Assembly: GCF_963678635.1 (NCBI RefSeq)
Contig: NW_026970820.1
Span: 560,001 to 624,000, forward strand
From: Symsagittifera roscoffensis
Taxonomy: Eukaryota > Xenacoelomorpha > Acoela > Convolutidae
DNA length: 64,000 bases
Direction: 5' to 3'
In this document: one piece after another, positions 50,129 through 62,833 of the stretch
How positions within the stretch are numbered: the first letter of the stretch is position 1
How the letters are laid out: the number at the start of each line of letters is the position of its first letter
The notes under the pieces: model-generated
Told to the model about the DNA's origin: nothing
Databases searched by the model: none
Seen by the model: the letters and a program-made list of their open reading frames with translations, nothing else
Translations under genes and position numbers: made by a program

Positions 50129-52336
50129 CACCCTCAAGGTCACGTGACTTATTTTTTTTTTGGTATTTTCTGAAACCAAAACAATAAGGTCATGCGCCAA
50201 TATCATGGCCTCAAGCAAAGACGTCGGACTCGACGCATTCACATTAGCCTTGCGCCCTTCGGGCGCAAATGCCAATGCTCAATTAATTTTGCCACGTGAA
50301 AAAATTTTTAAGGAAAAATTCTGATAAAATTTAACTTAAACTACCACGAAAGAACGCAAAGATTTCAAAGTGTGAAACTATCAAGTTTTTGCTAATACCG
50401 GGCATGCAGTGAGACTGATTTCGGCAAAAATAAAATGAAAATTGAAGGAAATGGAAAGAAAAAAATTGTTCAAAAAAGAACGCAACATCAAAAACTTATT
50501 TGATGTCCGCTAATGTCATAATTCCGATCAGGCTGATTTCAGATTTTAAGCGCAGAGTTTACGGTTACGGCTGCTCCCTCTACAGGTCCCAGAGGGACCG
50601 AGTGAGCATCCTACCTCGATCCAGGATAACGGACAGTTGTTTTTAATGTTTCACAAATTTTTTTTCACTAATGCTTGTTTTCAATTCCTCATGAGAAGCT
50701 GTATAAATTTTTTTAAAAAATGATTTTTTTTATCAATGCTTCCAAGAACAACTGATGTTAGGCGGTTACAAATGCGGTTGGTGAAAACTAAAAAGGGATA
50801 ATGATGAGAAAAATTGTAAGTTTTCAAATGAATTTAAAAACAGTTTTTTTTCTTTTTTCTTTTGTAAATCGGGAGAAATGAATCAGTTTTTTTAAGTTTT
50901 CCTCGCACCACCCACTGTTCATAAGTCATGAAGATTCCTGTTCTAGCCGTTTATAAAACTTTGGCAGAAAAAACATCAGAATGATGTAAAATGTTTTAAA
51001 AAAAATAAAAATTTAAAAATTATGTTTAAAAAAAAAATCAAAAACTTGTAATTTTCAAAATTGAAAAAAAGTTAAAATTAATTGCATATTACGATTCAGC
51101 GTACCCAACTTAGTGGGTCTAGCATTTTAAATTACCAAAAAATGTTGAAAATTGTAGATTTTATGAAGTTTTCATTTTGTCTATTTTTCCTTGTCGCCTC
51201 CACTTGAGGCACCTTTGAGCCAACTTGAGAAACTGGAACGTAAACAAGCTGCACAGATGGTCAAAGTGAGCCATTTTCAGCGTGATAACACGCCTGGAAG
51301 AAAAAAAACTCCAGAAAAGAAAGAAAATTATGAACTTTAACCTTTTTTCTTCTTCAAATGGCGATACTTAGAATAATTTTTCAGCTGAAAAGTTCAAAAA
51401 AAATCAAAAAATTCAAATTTTGAAAAAATTTATAAAAAAATCTCATCAGTCTGTTTATTGGAGTCTTCGAGGTTTTGAGAGACCTCATCTGGCGGCTAAC
51501 AACAAGTGGATCACTTATTTTAAAATTTTGAGAAAGGTCAAAAAAACATGTTTTTTTGATTTTTTTGACAGAATTCCGAAAGCAATATCTTGGCTAAAAA
51601 CAAGATTGAGGGCCTAAAATTAGTACAAACAGTACTCCCACATAAGGTACATTAGGTTGGAAACAAAAAATTTACTCTGACTCAAAAATCGTTTTTTAAC
51701 TTTATTTCTGAACAAGAAATTGAAAAGAAATGAAAAACTTAAAAATTTTTTGAAAAAAAAGATTGTTTTGAAAAAGTGCCAATTTTTAGCTGAAACTTTT
51801 CATTTTAGCTAATAAAGCCAGAGCAATGCCCTTTAAGCTCAAATAAATTAATTATGCAAATTATTTTGAAGTTTTTTCGTTAAAGCCTTTTATTTTGAAA
51901 AAGTATTCAAAAATGGGTAAAAAAAAGTCAAAAAAATCAATTTTCTCCGATTCAAAAATCTCCACTACCATGATGATTAGTTCGTTAGACAGGACTGCTA
52001 AGATCAATTTAGACGTATTTTCATAAGTATATCAAAATTTTTATTTATTTTTGAGAATTAAGCAAAATAAAAACTTTTCCCAAATTGGGCAAAAAGCCCA
52101 AATTAGCCCAAACACCTGTTAAAAATTGTTGGGTCAAAAAATCACAAAAGGAAACCCCTATTCGTTTGCCATTTTAGGGCCGCATGCAAAAAATTAGACC
52201 AATCTAACCTGACAATTTCGAGAATCGACTTTTTTGCAAAATTTCTCTATAGTCCATTTGAGGGATATTACTTGTTCCGGTGGGGGCCCCTACCCCACCT
52301 CAAAAAATTTTGTAATGCTGGAACGCGGCCACCTAG
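50129..52336 (+). repeat. Unit U22 (2208 bp)
   Basis: The start is type a with the second head variant. The 43-nt block is at 50569-50611, GCATGC at 52182 (TTTGCCATTTTAGGG, as in U18), and the tail is class A with TTCCGG instead of TACCGG. It is of the same unit type as U3 and U18. Confidence 0.95.
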
Positions 52337-54553
52337 CACCCTCAAGGTCACGTGTTGGATCTTTGTTTTTGGTATTTTCTGAAAACAACCAAAAGAGAGC
52401 GTGGTCCTGCATCGACATCAAGTGCTCAAGCAAATACGCGGACTTCTACGCATTCCCATTCGCAATGCGCCCATCGGGCGCAAATGCCAATGCTCAATTA
52501 ATTTTGCCAGGTGAAAACTTTTTAAAGAAAAATTCTGATAAATTTTAACTTAAACTACCACCAAAAAACGCAACGATTTCAAAGTGTGAAACAATCAAGT
52601 TTTTGCTAATACCGGGCATGCAGTGAGACTGATTTCGGCAAAACTAAATTGAAAAATGAAGGAAATGGAAAGAAAAAAATTGTTCAAAATAAGAACGCAA
52701 CATCAAAATCTTATTTGATCTCCGCTAAGAACATAATTCCGAACAGGCTGATTTCAGATTTTCAGCGTAGAATTTACGGTTACGGCTGCTCCCTCTACAG
52801 GTCCCAGAGGGACCGAGTGAGCATCCTACCTCGATCCAGGATATCGGACAGTTGTTTTTAATTTTTCACAATTTTTTTTTCACTAATGCTTGTTTCCAAT
52901 TCCTCGTGAGAAGCTGTATAATTTTTTTTAAAAATGGATTTTATTAATCAATGTTTCCAAGAACAACTGATGTTAGGCGGTTACAAATGCGGTTGGTGAA
53001 AACTAGTAAGGGATAATGATGAGAAAAATTGTAAGTTTTCAAATGAATTTAAAAACAGTTTTTTTCTTTTTTTTTTGTAAATCGGGAGAAATGAATCAGT
53101 TTTTTTTTAAGTTTTCCTTGCACCACCCACTGTTCTTAAGTAATGAAGATTCCTGTTCTTGCCGTTTATAACACTTTGGCAGAAAAAACATCAATATGAT
53201 GTAAAATGTTTTAAAAAAGAGAAAAATTTAAAAATTATGTTTTTTTTTTTAAAATCAAAAATTTTGTTTTTTTTCAAAATTGAAAAAAAGTGAAAATTAA
53301 TTGCATATTACGATTCGGCGTAGCCAACTTAGTGGGTCTAGCATTTTAAATTACCAAAAAATGTTGAAAATTGTAGATTTTATGAAGTTTTCATTTTGGC
53401 TATTTTTCCTTGTCGCCTCCACTTAAGGCACCTTTGAGCCAACTTGAGAAACTGGAACCTAAACAAGCTGCACAGATGGTCAAAATGAGCCATTTTCAGC
53501 GTGATAACACGCCTGGAAGAAAAAAAACTCCAGAAAAGAAAGAAAATTATGAACTTTAACCTTTTTTCTTCTTCAAATGGCGATACTTAGAATAATTTTT
53601 CAGCTGAAAAGTTCAAAAAAAATCAAAAATTTCAAATTTTGACAAAAATTTTAAAAAATCTCATCAGTCTATTTATTGGAGTGTTCGAGGTTTTGGGAAA
53701 CCTTATCTGGCGGCTACCAACAAGTGGATCACTTATTTTAAAGTTTTGAGAAAGGTCAAAAAAACATGTTTTTTCGATTTTTTTGACAGAATTCCGGAAG
53801 CAATATCTTGGCTAAAAACAAGAATGAGGGCCTAAAATTAGTACAAACAGTACTCCCACATAAAGTACATTAGGTTGGAAACAAAAAACTTACTCTGACT
53901 CAAAAATCGTTTTTTAACTTTATTTCTGAACAAGAAATTGAAAAGAAATCAAAAACTTAAAAATTTTTTGAAAAAAATGATTGTTTTGAAAAAGTGCCAA
54001 TTTTTAGCTGAAACTTTTCATTTTAGCTAATAAAGCCAGAGCAATGCCCTTTAAGCTCAAATAATTTAATTATGCAAATTTTTTTCAAGTTTTTTCGTTA
54101 AAGCCTTTTATTTTGAAAAAGTATTTAAAAATGGGTAAAAAAAAGTCAAAAAAATCAATTTTCTCCGATTCAAAAACCTCCACTACCATGATGATTAGTG
54201 CATTAGATAGGACTGCTGAGATCAATTTAGACGTTCTTTCATAAGTATATCAAAATTTTTATTTATTTTTGAGAATTAGGCAAAATAAAAACTTTTCCCA
54301 AATTGGGCAAAAAGCCCAAATTAGCCCAAACACCTGTTAAAAATTGTTGGGTCAAAAAATCACAAAAGGAAACCCCTATTCGTTTGACATTTTAGGGCCG
54401 CATGCAAAAAATTAGACCAATCTAACCTGACAATTTCGAGAATCGACTTTTTTGTCAAAATTCTCTAAAGACCAATTTAGGGAGATTACTTGTACCGGTG
54501 GGGGCCCTACCCCACCTAAAAAATTTTTGAAATGCTGGAACGCGGCCACCTAG
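52337..54553 (+). repeat. Unit U23 (2217 bp)
   Basis: The start is type b with AAAACAACCAAAAGAG, shared with U25. The small hairpin has a loop change (GCGCCCATCGGGCGC). The 43-nt block is at 52784-52826, GCATGC at 54400, and the tail is class B. Part of the body near 53690-53740 matches U4. Confidence 0.93.
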
Positions 54554-56762
54554 CACCCTCAAGGTCACGTGACTTATTTTTGTTTTTCGTATTTTCTGAA
54601 ACCAAAACAATAAGGTCATGCGTCCATATCATGGCCTCAAGCAAAGACGTCTGACTCTACGCATTCCCATTCGCAAGGCGCCCTTCGGGCGCAAATGCCA
54701 ATGCTCAATTAATTTTGCTACGTGAAAAAATTTTTAAGGAAAAATTCTGATAAAATTTAACTTAAACTACCACGAAAGAACGCAAAGATTTCAAAGTGTG
54801 AAACAATCAAGTTTTTGCTAATACCGGGCATGCAGTGAGACTGATTTTGGCAAAAATAAAATGGAAAATGAAGGAAAAGGAAAGAAAAATTTGTTCAAAA
54901 TAACGCAACATCAAAAACTTATTTGATTTCTGCTAATTTCAGAATTCCGATCAGGCTGATTTCAGATTTTAAGCATAGAGTTTACGGTTACGGCTGCTCC
55001 CTCTACAGGTCCCAGAGGGACCGAGTGAGCATCCTACCTCGATCCAGGATACCGGATAGTTGTTTTAAATTTTTCACAAAATTGTATTTCACTAATGCTT
55101 GTTTGCAATTCCTCATGAGAAGCTGTATGAATTTTAAAAAAATTGATTTTATTAATCAAGGCTTCCAAGAACAACTGATGTTAGGCGGTTACAAATGCGG
55201 TTGGTGAAAACTAGTAAGGGATAATGATGAGAAAAATTGTAAGTTTTCAAATGAATTTAAAAAGATTTTTTTTCTTTTTTCTTTTGTAAATCGGGAGAAA
55301 TGAATCAGTTTTTTTTTAAGTTTTCCTCGCACCACCCACTGTTCATAAGTAATGAAGATTCCTGTTCTAGCCGTTTATAAAACTTTGGCAGAAAAAACAT
55401 CAGAATGATGTAAAGTGTATTAAAAAAAAGAAAAATTTAAAAATTATGTTTTAAAAAAAAAATATCAAAAACTTGTAATTTTCAAAATTGAAAAAAAGTG
55501 AAAATTAAAGGCATATTACAATTCAGCGTACCCAACTTAGTGGATCTAGCATTTTAAATTACTAAAAAATGTTGAAAATTGTAGATTTTATGAAGTTTTC
55601 ATTTTGGCTATTTTTCCTTGTCGCCTCCACTTGAGGCACCTTTGAGCCAACTTGAGAAACTGGAACCTAAACAAGCTGCACAGATGGTCAAAATGAGCCA
55701 TTTTCAGCGTGATAACACGCCTGGAAGAAAAAAAACTCCAGAAAAGAAAGAAAATTATGAACTTTAACCTTTTTTCTTCTTCAAATGGCGATACTTAGAA
55801 TAATTTTTCAGCTGAAAAGTTCAAAAAAAATCAAAAAATTCAAATTTTGAAAAAATTTATAAAAAAATCTCATCAGTCTGTTTATTGGAGTCTTCGAGGT
55901 TTTGAGAGACCTCATCTGGCGGCTAACAACAAGTGGATCACTTATTTTAAAATTTTGAGAAAGGTCAAAAAAACATGTTTTTTCGATTTTTTTGACAGAA
56001 TTTCGACAGCAATATCTTGGCTAAAAACAAGAATGAGGGCCTAAAATTAGTACAAACAGTACTCCCACATAAGGTACATTAGGTTGGAAACAAAAAATTT
56101 ACTCTGACTCAAAAATCGTTTTTTAACTTTATTTCTGAACAAGAAATTGAAAAGAAATCAAAAACTTAAAAATTTTTTGAAAAAAATGATTGTTTTGAAA
56201 AAGTGCCAATTTTTAGCTGAAACTTTTCATTTTAGCTAATAAAGCCAGAGCAATGCCCTTTAAGCTCAAATAAATTAATTATGCAAATTCTTTTCAAGTT
56301 TTTTCGTTAAAGCCTTTTATTTTGAAAAAGTATTCAAAAATGGGTAAAAAAAAGTCAAAAAAATCAATTTTCTCCGATTCAAAAACCTCCACTACCATGA
56401 TGATTAGTGCGTTAGATAGGACTGCTGAGATCAATTTAGACGTTTTTTCATAAGTATATCGAAATTTTTACTTATTTTTGAGAATTAAGCAAAATAAAAA
56501 CTTTTCCCAAATTGGGCAAAAAGCCCAAATTAGCCCAAACACCTGTTAAAAATTGTTGGGTCAAAAAATCACAAAAGGAAACCCCTATTCGTTTGACATT
56601 TTAGGGCCGCATGCAAAAAATTAGACCAATCTAACCTGACAATTTCGAGAATCAACTTTTTTGTCAAAATTCTCTAAAGACCAATTTAGGGAGATTACTT
56701 GTACCGGTGGGGGCCCTACCCCACCTAAAAAATTTTTGAAATGCTGGAACGCGGCCACCTAG
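54554..56762 (+). repeat. Unit U24 (2209 bp)
   Basis: The start is type a. The head hairpin is flanked by GCAAGGCGCCC instead of GCAATGCGCCC. The 43-nt block is at 54992-55034 and is followed by GGATACCGG instead of GGATAACGG. GCATGC is at 56609 and the tail is class B. Confidence 0.93.
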
Positions 56763-58981
56763 CACCCTCAAGGTCACGTGTTGGGTTTTTGTTTTTGGTA
56801 TTTTTTGAAAACAACCAAAAGAGAGCGTGGTCCTGCATCGACATCAAGTGCTCAAGCAAATACGCGGACTTCTACGCATTCCCATTCGCAATGCGCCCTT
56901 CGGGCGCAAATGCCAATGCTCAATTAATTTTGCCAGGTGAAAAAATAAATTAATTAAAAAGTTCAGATAAATTTTGTTTAAACTACCACCAAAAACGCAA
57001 AGCTTTCAAAGTGTAAGACAATCAAGCTTTTGCCATTACTGGACATGCAGTGAGACTGGTTTTGGCAAAAGTAAAATAGAAAATGTAGAAAATAGAAAGT
57101 AAAGAATTGTTCAACAAAAGAACGCAACATCTGAAATTTACTTGATCTCCGCTAATGACAAAATTATGATAAGGCTGATTTTAGATTGAAGCGTACAATT
57201 TACGGTTACGGCTGCTCCCTCTAATGGTCCCAGAGGGACCGAGTGAGCATCCTACCTCGATCCAGGACAACGGATAGTTGTTTTTAATTTTTCATAAAAT
57301 TTATTTTTCTTTAATGCTTGTTTTAATTTTCTCATGAGAAGCTGTATTATTTTAAAAAAAATTGATTTCATTAAGCAATGGTTCTAAGAACAACTGACGT
57401 TAGGCGCTTACAAATACAGTTGGTGAAAACTGGTAAAGGATAATGTTGAGAAAAATTGTAAGCTTTCAAGAAAATTAAAAAAACAGTTTTTTTCTTTTTT
57501 TTCTTTTGTAAATCGGGAGAAATCATTAAGTTTTTTTTTAATTTTCCTAGCACCACCCACTGCTCTTAAGTAGTGAAGATTCATATTCTAGCCATTTATA
57601 ATATTTTGGCAGATAAAACATCAATATGTTGTAAAATGTTTTAAAATAGAGAAAAATTAAAAATTATCTTTTTGTTCGAAAAAATCAAAATTTAGTTATT
57701 TTCAAAAAAATAAAAAAGTGAAAAACAATTGCATATTACGAATCACCGTACCCAAATTAGTGGGTCTAGTATTTTAAATTATCAAAAAATGTTGAAAATT
57801 GTGGATTTTATGAAGTTTTCATTCTGGCTATTTTTCCTTGTTGCCTCCACTTAAGGCACCTTTGAGCCAACTTGAGAAACTGGTACCTAAACAAGCTGCA
57901 CAGATGGTCAAAATGAGCCATTTTTAGTGTGATAACACGCCTGGAAGAAAAAAAACTCCAGAAAAGAAAGAAAATTATGAACTTTAACCTTTTTTCTTCT
58001 TCAAATGGCGATACTTAGAATAATTTTTCAGCTGAAAAGTTCAAAAAATATCAAAAATTTCAAATTTTGACGAAAATTTTAAAAAATCTCATCAGTCTAT
58101 TTATTGGAGTCTTCGAGGTTTTGGGAGACCTTATCTGGCGGCTAACAACAAGTGGATCACTTAATTTAAAATTTTGAGAAAGGTCAAAAAAACATGTTTT
58201 TTCGATTTTTTTGACAGAATTCCGAAAGCAATATCTTGGCTAAAAACAAGAATGAGGGTCTAAAATTAGTACAAACAGTACTCCCACATAAGGTACATTA
58301 GGTTGGAAACAAAAAATTTACTCTGACTCAAAAATCGTTTTTTAACTTTATTTCTGAACAAGAAATTGAAAAGAAATCAAAAACTTAAAAATTTTTTGAA
58401 AAAAATGATTGTTTTGAAAAAGTGCCAATTTTTAGCTGAAACTTTTCATTTTAGCTAATAAAGCCAGAGCAATGCCCTTTAAGCTCTAATAAATTAATTA
58501 TGCAAATTATTATCAAGTTTTTTCGTTAAAGCCTTTTATTTTGAAAAAGTATTCAAAAATGGGTAAAAAAAAGTCAAAAAAATCAATTTTTTCCGATTCA
58601 AAAACCTCCACTACCATGATGATTAGTGCGTTAGATAGGACTGCTGAGATCAATTAAGACGTTTTTTCATAAGTATATCAAAATTTTTACTTATTTTTGA
58701 GAATTGAGCAAAGTAAAAACTTTTCCCAAATTGGGCAAAAAGCCCAAATTAGCCCAAACACCTGTTAAAAATTGTTGGGTCAAAAAATCACAAAAAGAAA
58801 CACCTATTCGTTTGACATTTTAGGGCCGCATGCAAAAAATTAGACCAATCTAACCTGACAATTTCGAGAATCAACTTTTTTGTCAAAATTCTCTAAAGAC
58901 CAATTTAGGGAGATTACTTGTACCGGTGGGGGCCCTACCCCACCTAAAAAATTTTTGAAATGCTGGAACGCGGCCACCTAG
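56763..58981 (+). repeat. Unit U25 (2219 bp)
   Basis: The start is type b. The head matches U23 and the following 700 bp match U4 (AAATAAATTAATTAAAAAG, GGCGCTTACAAATAC). The 43-nt block is at 57210-57252 with the AAT bulge, GCATGC at 58828, and the tail is class B. Confidence 0.93.
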
Positions 58982-61201
58982 CACAATCAGGTACTAGTGG
59001 CTTGTTTTGAGTTTTTAGTAATTTCTGGAACCAAAAGAGAGTGTCGTCAAGCAACGACATCATGTGGTCAAGCAAATACGTGGACTTCTACGCATTCGCA
59101 TTCGCAATGCGCCCTTCGCGCGCAAATGCCAATGCTCAATTAATTTTGCCAGGTGAAAAATTTTTTTGTAACGAAAAATTCTGATAAATTTTAACTTAAA
59201 CTACCACCAAAAAACGCAAAGATTTCAAAGTGTGAAACAATCAAGTTTTGGCTAATACCGGGCATGCAGTGAGACTGATTTCCGCATAAGTAAAATGGAA
59301 AATGAAGGAAATGGAAAGAAAAAAATTGTTCAAAATAAGAACGCAACATCAAAAACTTATTTGATCTCCGCTAATGTCATAATTCCGATCAAGCTGATTT
59401 CAGATTTTAAGTGTAGAAATTACGGTTACGGCTGCTCCCTCTACAGGTCCCAGAGGGACCGAGTGAGCATCCTACCTCGATCCAGGATAACGGATAGTTG
59501 TTTTTAATTTTTCATAAATTTTTTTTCACTAATGCTTGTTTTCAATTCCTCATGAGAAGCTGTATAAATTTTTTTAAAAATTGATTTTTTTAATCAATGC
59601 TTCCAAGAACAACTGATGTTAGGGGGTTACAAATGCGGTTGGTGAAAACTGGTAAGGGATAATGATGAGAAAAATTGTAAGTTTTCAAATGAATTTAAAA
59701 ACAGTTTTTTTTTTCTTTTTTCTTTTGTAAATCGGGAGAAATGAATCAGTTTTTTTAAGTTTTCCTCGCACCACCCACTGTTCATAAGTAATGAAGATTC
59801 CTGTTCTAGCCGTTTATAAAACTTTGGCAGAAAAAACATCAGAATGATGTAAAATGTTTTAAAAAAAATAAAAATTTGAAAATTATGTTTAAAAAAAAAA
59901 ATCAAAAACTTGTAATTTTCAAAATTGGAAAAAAGTTTAAATTAATTGCATATTAAGATTCAGCGTACCCAACTTAGTGGGTCTAGCATTTTAAATTACC
60001 AAAAAAAGTTGAAAATTGTAGATTTTATGAAGTTTTCATTTTGGCTATTTTTCCTTGTCGCCTCCACTTGAGGCACCTTTGAGCCAACTTGAGAAACTGG
60101 AACATAAACAAGCTGCACAGATGGTCAAAGTGAGCCATTTTCAGCGTGATAACACGCCTGGAAGAAAAAAAAACTCCAGAAAAGAAAGAAAATTATGAAC
60201 TTTAACCTTTTTTCTTCTTCAAATGGCGATACTTAGAATAATTTTTCAGCTGAAAAGTATAAAAAAAATCAAAAAATTCAAATTTTGAAAAAATTTATAA
60301 AAAAATCTCATCAGTCTGTTTATTGGAGTCTTCGAGGTTTTGAGAGACCTCATCTGGCGGCTAACAACAAGTGGATCACTTATTTTAAAATTTTGAGAAA
60401 GGTCAAAAAAACATGTTTTTTCGATTTTTTTGACAGAATTCCGAAAGCAATATCTTGGCTAAAAACAAGAATGAGGGCTTAAAATTAGTACAAACAGTAC
60501 TCCCACATAAGGTACATTAGGTTGGAAACAAGAAATTTACTCTGACTCAAAAATCGTTTTTTAACTTTATTTCTGAACAAGAAATTGAAAAGAAATGAAA
60601 AACTTAAAAATTTTTTGAAAAAAAAGATTGTTTTGAAAAAGTGCCAATTTTTAGCTGAAACTTTTCATTTTAGCTAATAAAGCCAGAGCAATGCCCTTTA
60701 AGCTCAAATAAATTAATTATGCAAATTATTTTGAACTTTTTTCGTTAAAGCCTTTTATTTTGAAAAAGTATTCAAAAATGGGTAAAAAAAAGTCAAAAAA
60801 ATCAATTTTCTCCGATTCAAAAACCTCCACTACCATGATGATTAGTTCGTTAGATAGGACTGCTGAGATCAATTTAGACGTATTTTCATAAGTATATCAA
60901 AAATTTTATTTATTTTTGAGAATTAAGCAAAATAAAAACTTTTCCCAAACTGGGCAAAATGCCCAAATTAGCCCAAACACCTGTTAAAAATTGTTGGGTC
61001 AAAAAGTCACAAAAGGAAACCCCTATTCGTTTGCCATTTTAGGGCCGCATGCAAAAAATTAGACCAATCTAACCTGACAATTTCGAGAATCGACTTTTTT
61101 GCAAAATTTCTCTATAGTCCATTTGAGGGATATTACTTGTACCGGTGGGGGCCCCTACCCCACCTCAAAAAATTTTGTAATGCTGGAACGCGGCCACCTA
61201 G
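58982..61201 (+). repeat. Unit U26 (2220 bp)
   Basis: The start is type c. The small hairpin has a stem change (GCGCCCTTCGCGCGC). The 43-nt block is at 59430-59472, GCATGC at 61047, and the tail is class A. The body from about 59750 resembles U3/U18/U22 (CTGCACAGATGGTCAAAGTG). It ends at CCACCTAG and is followed directly by odd unit 2. Confidence 0.93.
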
Positions 61202-61295
61202 ATAAATCAGTGACCTGCGGTGCATGGGTGTTATTGGCTTGATTCGTCAACTGTGGCCTGGGGGCCATTGGCTTCAAGGCATGTGGCACTCGCAA

Positions 61296-61324
61296 AAAAA
61301 GAGCACCCGGAGGGTGCTCTTTTT
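61296..61324. other. Terminator-like perfect hairpin with A- and T-runs
   Basis: GAGCACCC (61301-61308) pairs with GGGTGCTC (61312-61319) around GGA. The stem continues into five A (61296-61300) opposite five T (61320-61324), giving 13 bp with a 3-nt loop. In form it is identical to a bidirectional bacterial intrinsic terminator. In this eukaryote-like array it may instead be a transposon- or satellite-related hairpin, or a trace of foreign DNA. No gene end is visible beside it. Confidence 0.85.
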
Positions 61325-61510
61325 ATTTGCTCGAATGTCTTGTGAAACGGTATCTGATGAACTTTGTAGGGCGTCACAAAAGCAACATGACAAAACTTTC
61401 TGTATCTGATCAGTAATGGTCAAAAAAGATTTATGACACTTTCAATGACTGAAGCTACACCTGATCAGTCTCTAAAACAAAGTAACTTATATTTTTCAGT
61501 GACTCATGAA

Positions 61511-61552
61511 GAGGACTGTTTCAACGAAAACAAGTTTTCGGAAACAGTCCTC
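61511..61552. other. 42-nt long hairpin in odd unit 2
   Basis: GAGGACTGTTTC (61511-61522) pairs with GAAACAGTCCTC (61541-61552) over 12 bp. An AA bulge follows on the 5' side. CGAAAAC (61525-61531) then pairs with GTTTTCG (61534-61540) around the loop AA. That is 19 pairs in 42 nt with no mismatch, and TATTTTT follows at once. It is unique in this window. It could be a transcript end, a small structured RNA or a transposon end; nothing here decides between them. Confidence 0.85.
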
Positions 61553-61709
61553 ATATTTTTCTTGGAGCTCATTTTCAAGTAGGTGGACTTTCAGTTGTGA
61601 CTAATAGCTGAATTAGACTTGGAATTTGTCCCAAAAAGTTAAGTTTGTCTCAAATTGATTAGAAGCAATAGAAAAAAAAAACTTTTTTTTTTATTTGATA
61701 AAAATACTT

Positions 61710-62420
61710 GAGTCAGAAAAGTGAAAAATCCAATTTTTTTCAAAAAGTCATAAGAAGTAGTTCAATTTGCATTGAATCACTAACCTACAATATATAAACC
61801 TGTTCAGATTGGTTTTCTTGAACAAAGCCGTAAAATTTCCATATTTAGAGAAAAGGCAAAAAAACACCTTTTTTATTAACTGAAAAAGGTAGATAAATCG
61901 GGTAAAGTCGTCTTCAAACCTATAGGACCGAAAAATGATCTAATTGAGGTATATATGTAGTGTCCCTTGTAAGGTTACATGCAAAAAAGTGAAACAATTG
62001 GGGTGGCCGCTTCAGAAAACAAGACTTTTTTTCGGACTTTGGCCATTTTTATTTGTAGTAAAGTAGTAGTAAGTTACCAGAGAAAAAAAAGTTGTAAAAA
62101 CCTAAATTTTTATCCAATTTTGACAATTAAATACTCTATACCTACTAAAATGACTATGGCAAGCTCAAATATGCCATCAAAAATCATTTTTTCTCACTTT
62201 TTAAAATTTTTGTTTTTTTGGTATAAAATGTTGAGTCAGAAACATGAAAAATCATTTTTTTTCAAAAAGTCATTATAAAGTTGTTCCAATCAAATTGTTT
62301 CACCAAAACACACTTTCTCAGCCTGTTCAGAATGGTTTTCATGTTTAAAGCTGAAACTTTACACATTTTGAGAAAAGTGGAAAAAAAAACTTTTTAGTTA
62401 CAAAAAAACCGTCATTTTTG
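61710..62420 (+). repeat. Second satellite family, two degenerate copies in odd unit 2
   Basis: Boxes shared with odd unit 1 are TGAGTCAGAAA, TTTTTTTCAAAAAGTCA, CCTGTTCAGA-TGGTTTTC, GAGAAAAG, and CTATGGCAAGCTCAAAT followed by CCATCAAAAATCATTTTTTC. The GAGTCAG boxes lie at 61710 and 62233, which is the same 521-523 bp period. ACATGCAAAAAAG near 61978 replaces the GCATGC box between them. Confidence 0.75.
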
Positions 62421-62683
62421 TTGCAGTTTTTGAAAAAACTCAAACTTTTAAGAAAAACAAATTTTCCCAAACCTACATAATTGGGCTCCCAAAACAGTTT
62501 ACATTGATCCATTCCTTATTAAATTACCCCAATTTGTTAAGCAAAATAGAGTTACTGAGCCATTTTTTCCAAAAAACGTGGTTTTTCCCTGTTTTTCCCC
62601 ATTTTTCCCACTATAAGTCAACGCATAACAAAATTTTGGGAAAACGGAGCAAAAGTGTATCCTTAGAATTGCATTTTAGGCCC

Positions 62684-62833
62684 GCATGCCAATTTTTATC
62701 GTATTCTATCCCGACAATTTTGAGATCAGCACTTTTTCCGAGCAAATAGTCATACCGTTATAATTCTTTGGCCGTTCGGGGCCCCTACCCCAAACTCACT
62801 AAACAAAGACGCCGAAGGCGGACGGCCACCTAG
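62684..62833 (+). other. Diverged tail module of odd unit 2
   Basis: TTTTAGGCCCGCATGC is followed by CCCGACAATTTTGAGATC, which matches the ordinary CCTGACAATTTCGAGAATC. A hairpin GTTCGGGG (62774-62781) with CCCCAAAC (62788-62795) surrounds CCCCTA, with one C-A mismatch. A small extra hairpin CGCC-GAA-GGCG lies at 62810-62820, then ACGGCCACCTAG. The distance from GCATGC to the end is 150 bp. Confidence 0.82.

Larger units (their letters stand above)
61202..62833 (+). repeat. Odd unit 2 (1632 bp): different body, conserved tail
   Basis: It starts exactly after CCACCTAG of U26 and ends at CCACCTAG before an ordinary type a head. Bases 61202-61345 are visibly less AT-rich than the rest of the array and hold a strong GC hairpin with flanking A and T runs. 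A second long hairpin is at 61511-61552. From about 61680 to 62640 it carries two degenerate copies of the second satellite family (AGTCAGAAA at about 61711 and 62234, 523 bp apart). The tail has GCATGC at 62684. I see no counterpart of the 43-nt block at the usual offset. A 61-codon ATG frame at 61224-61409 crosses the first hairpin and matches nothing I recognise. Confidence 0.86.

Noticed and set aside
61296-61324. Evidence that the whole window is bacterial
   Set aside because: One terminator-like hairpin does not outweigh 64 kb of gene-free AT-rich tandem satellite, which no bacterial replicon is expected to contain.
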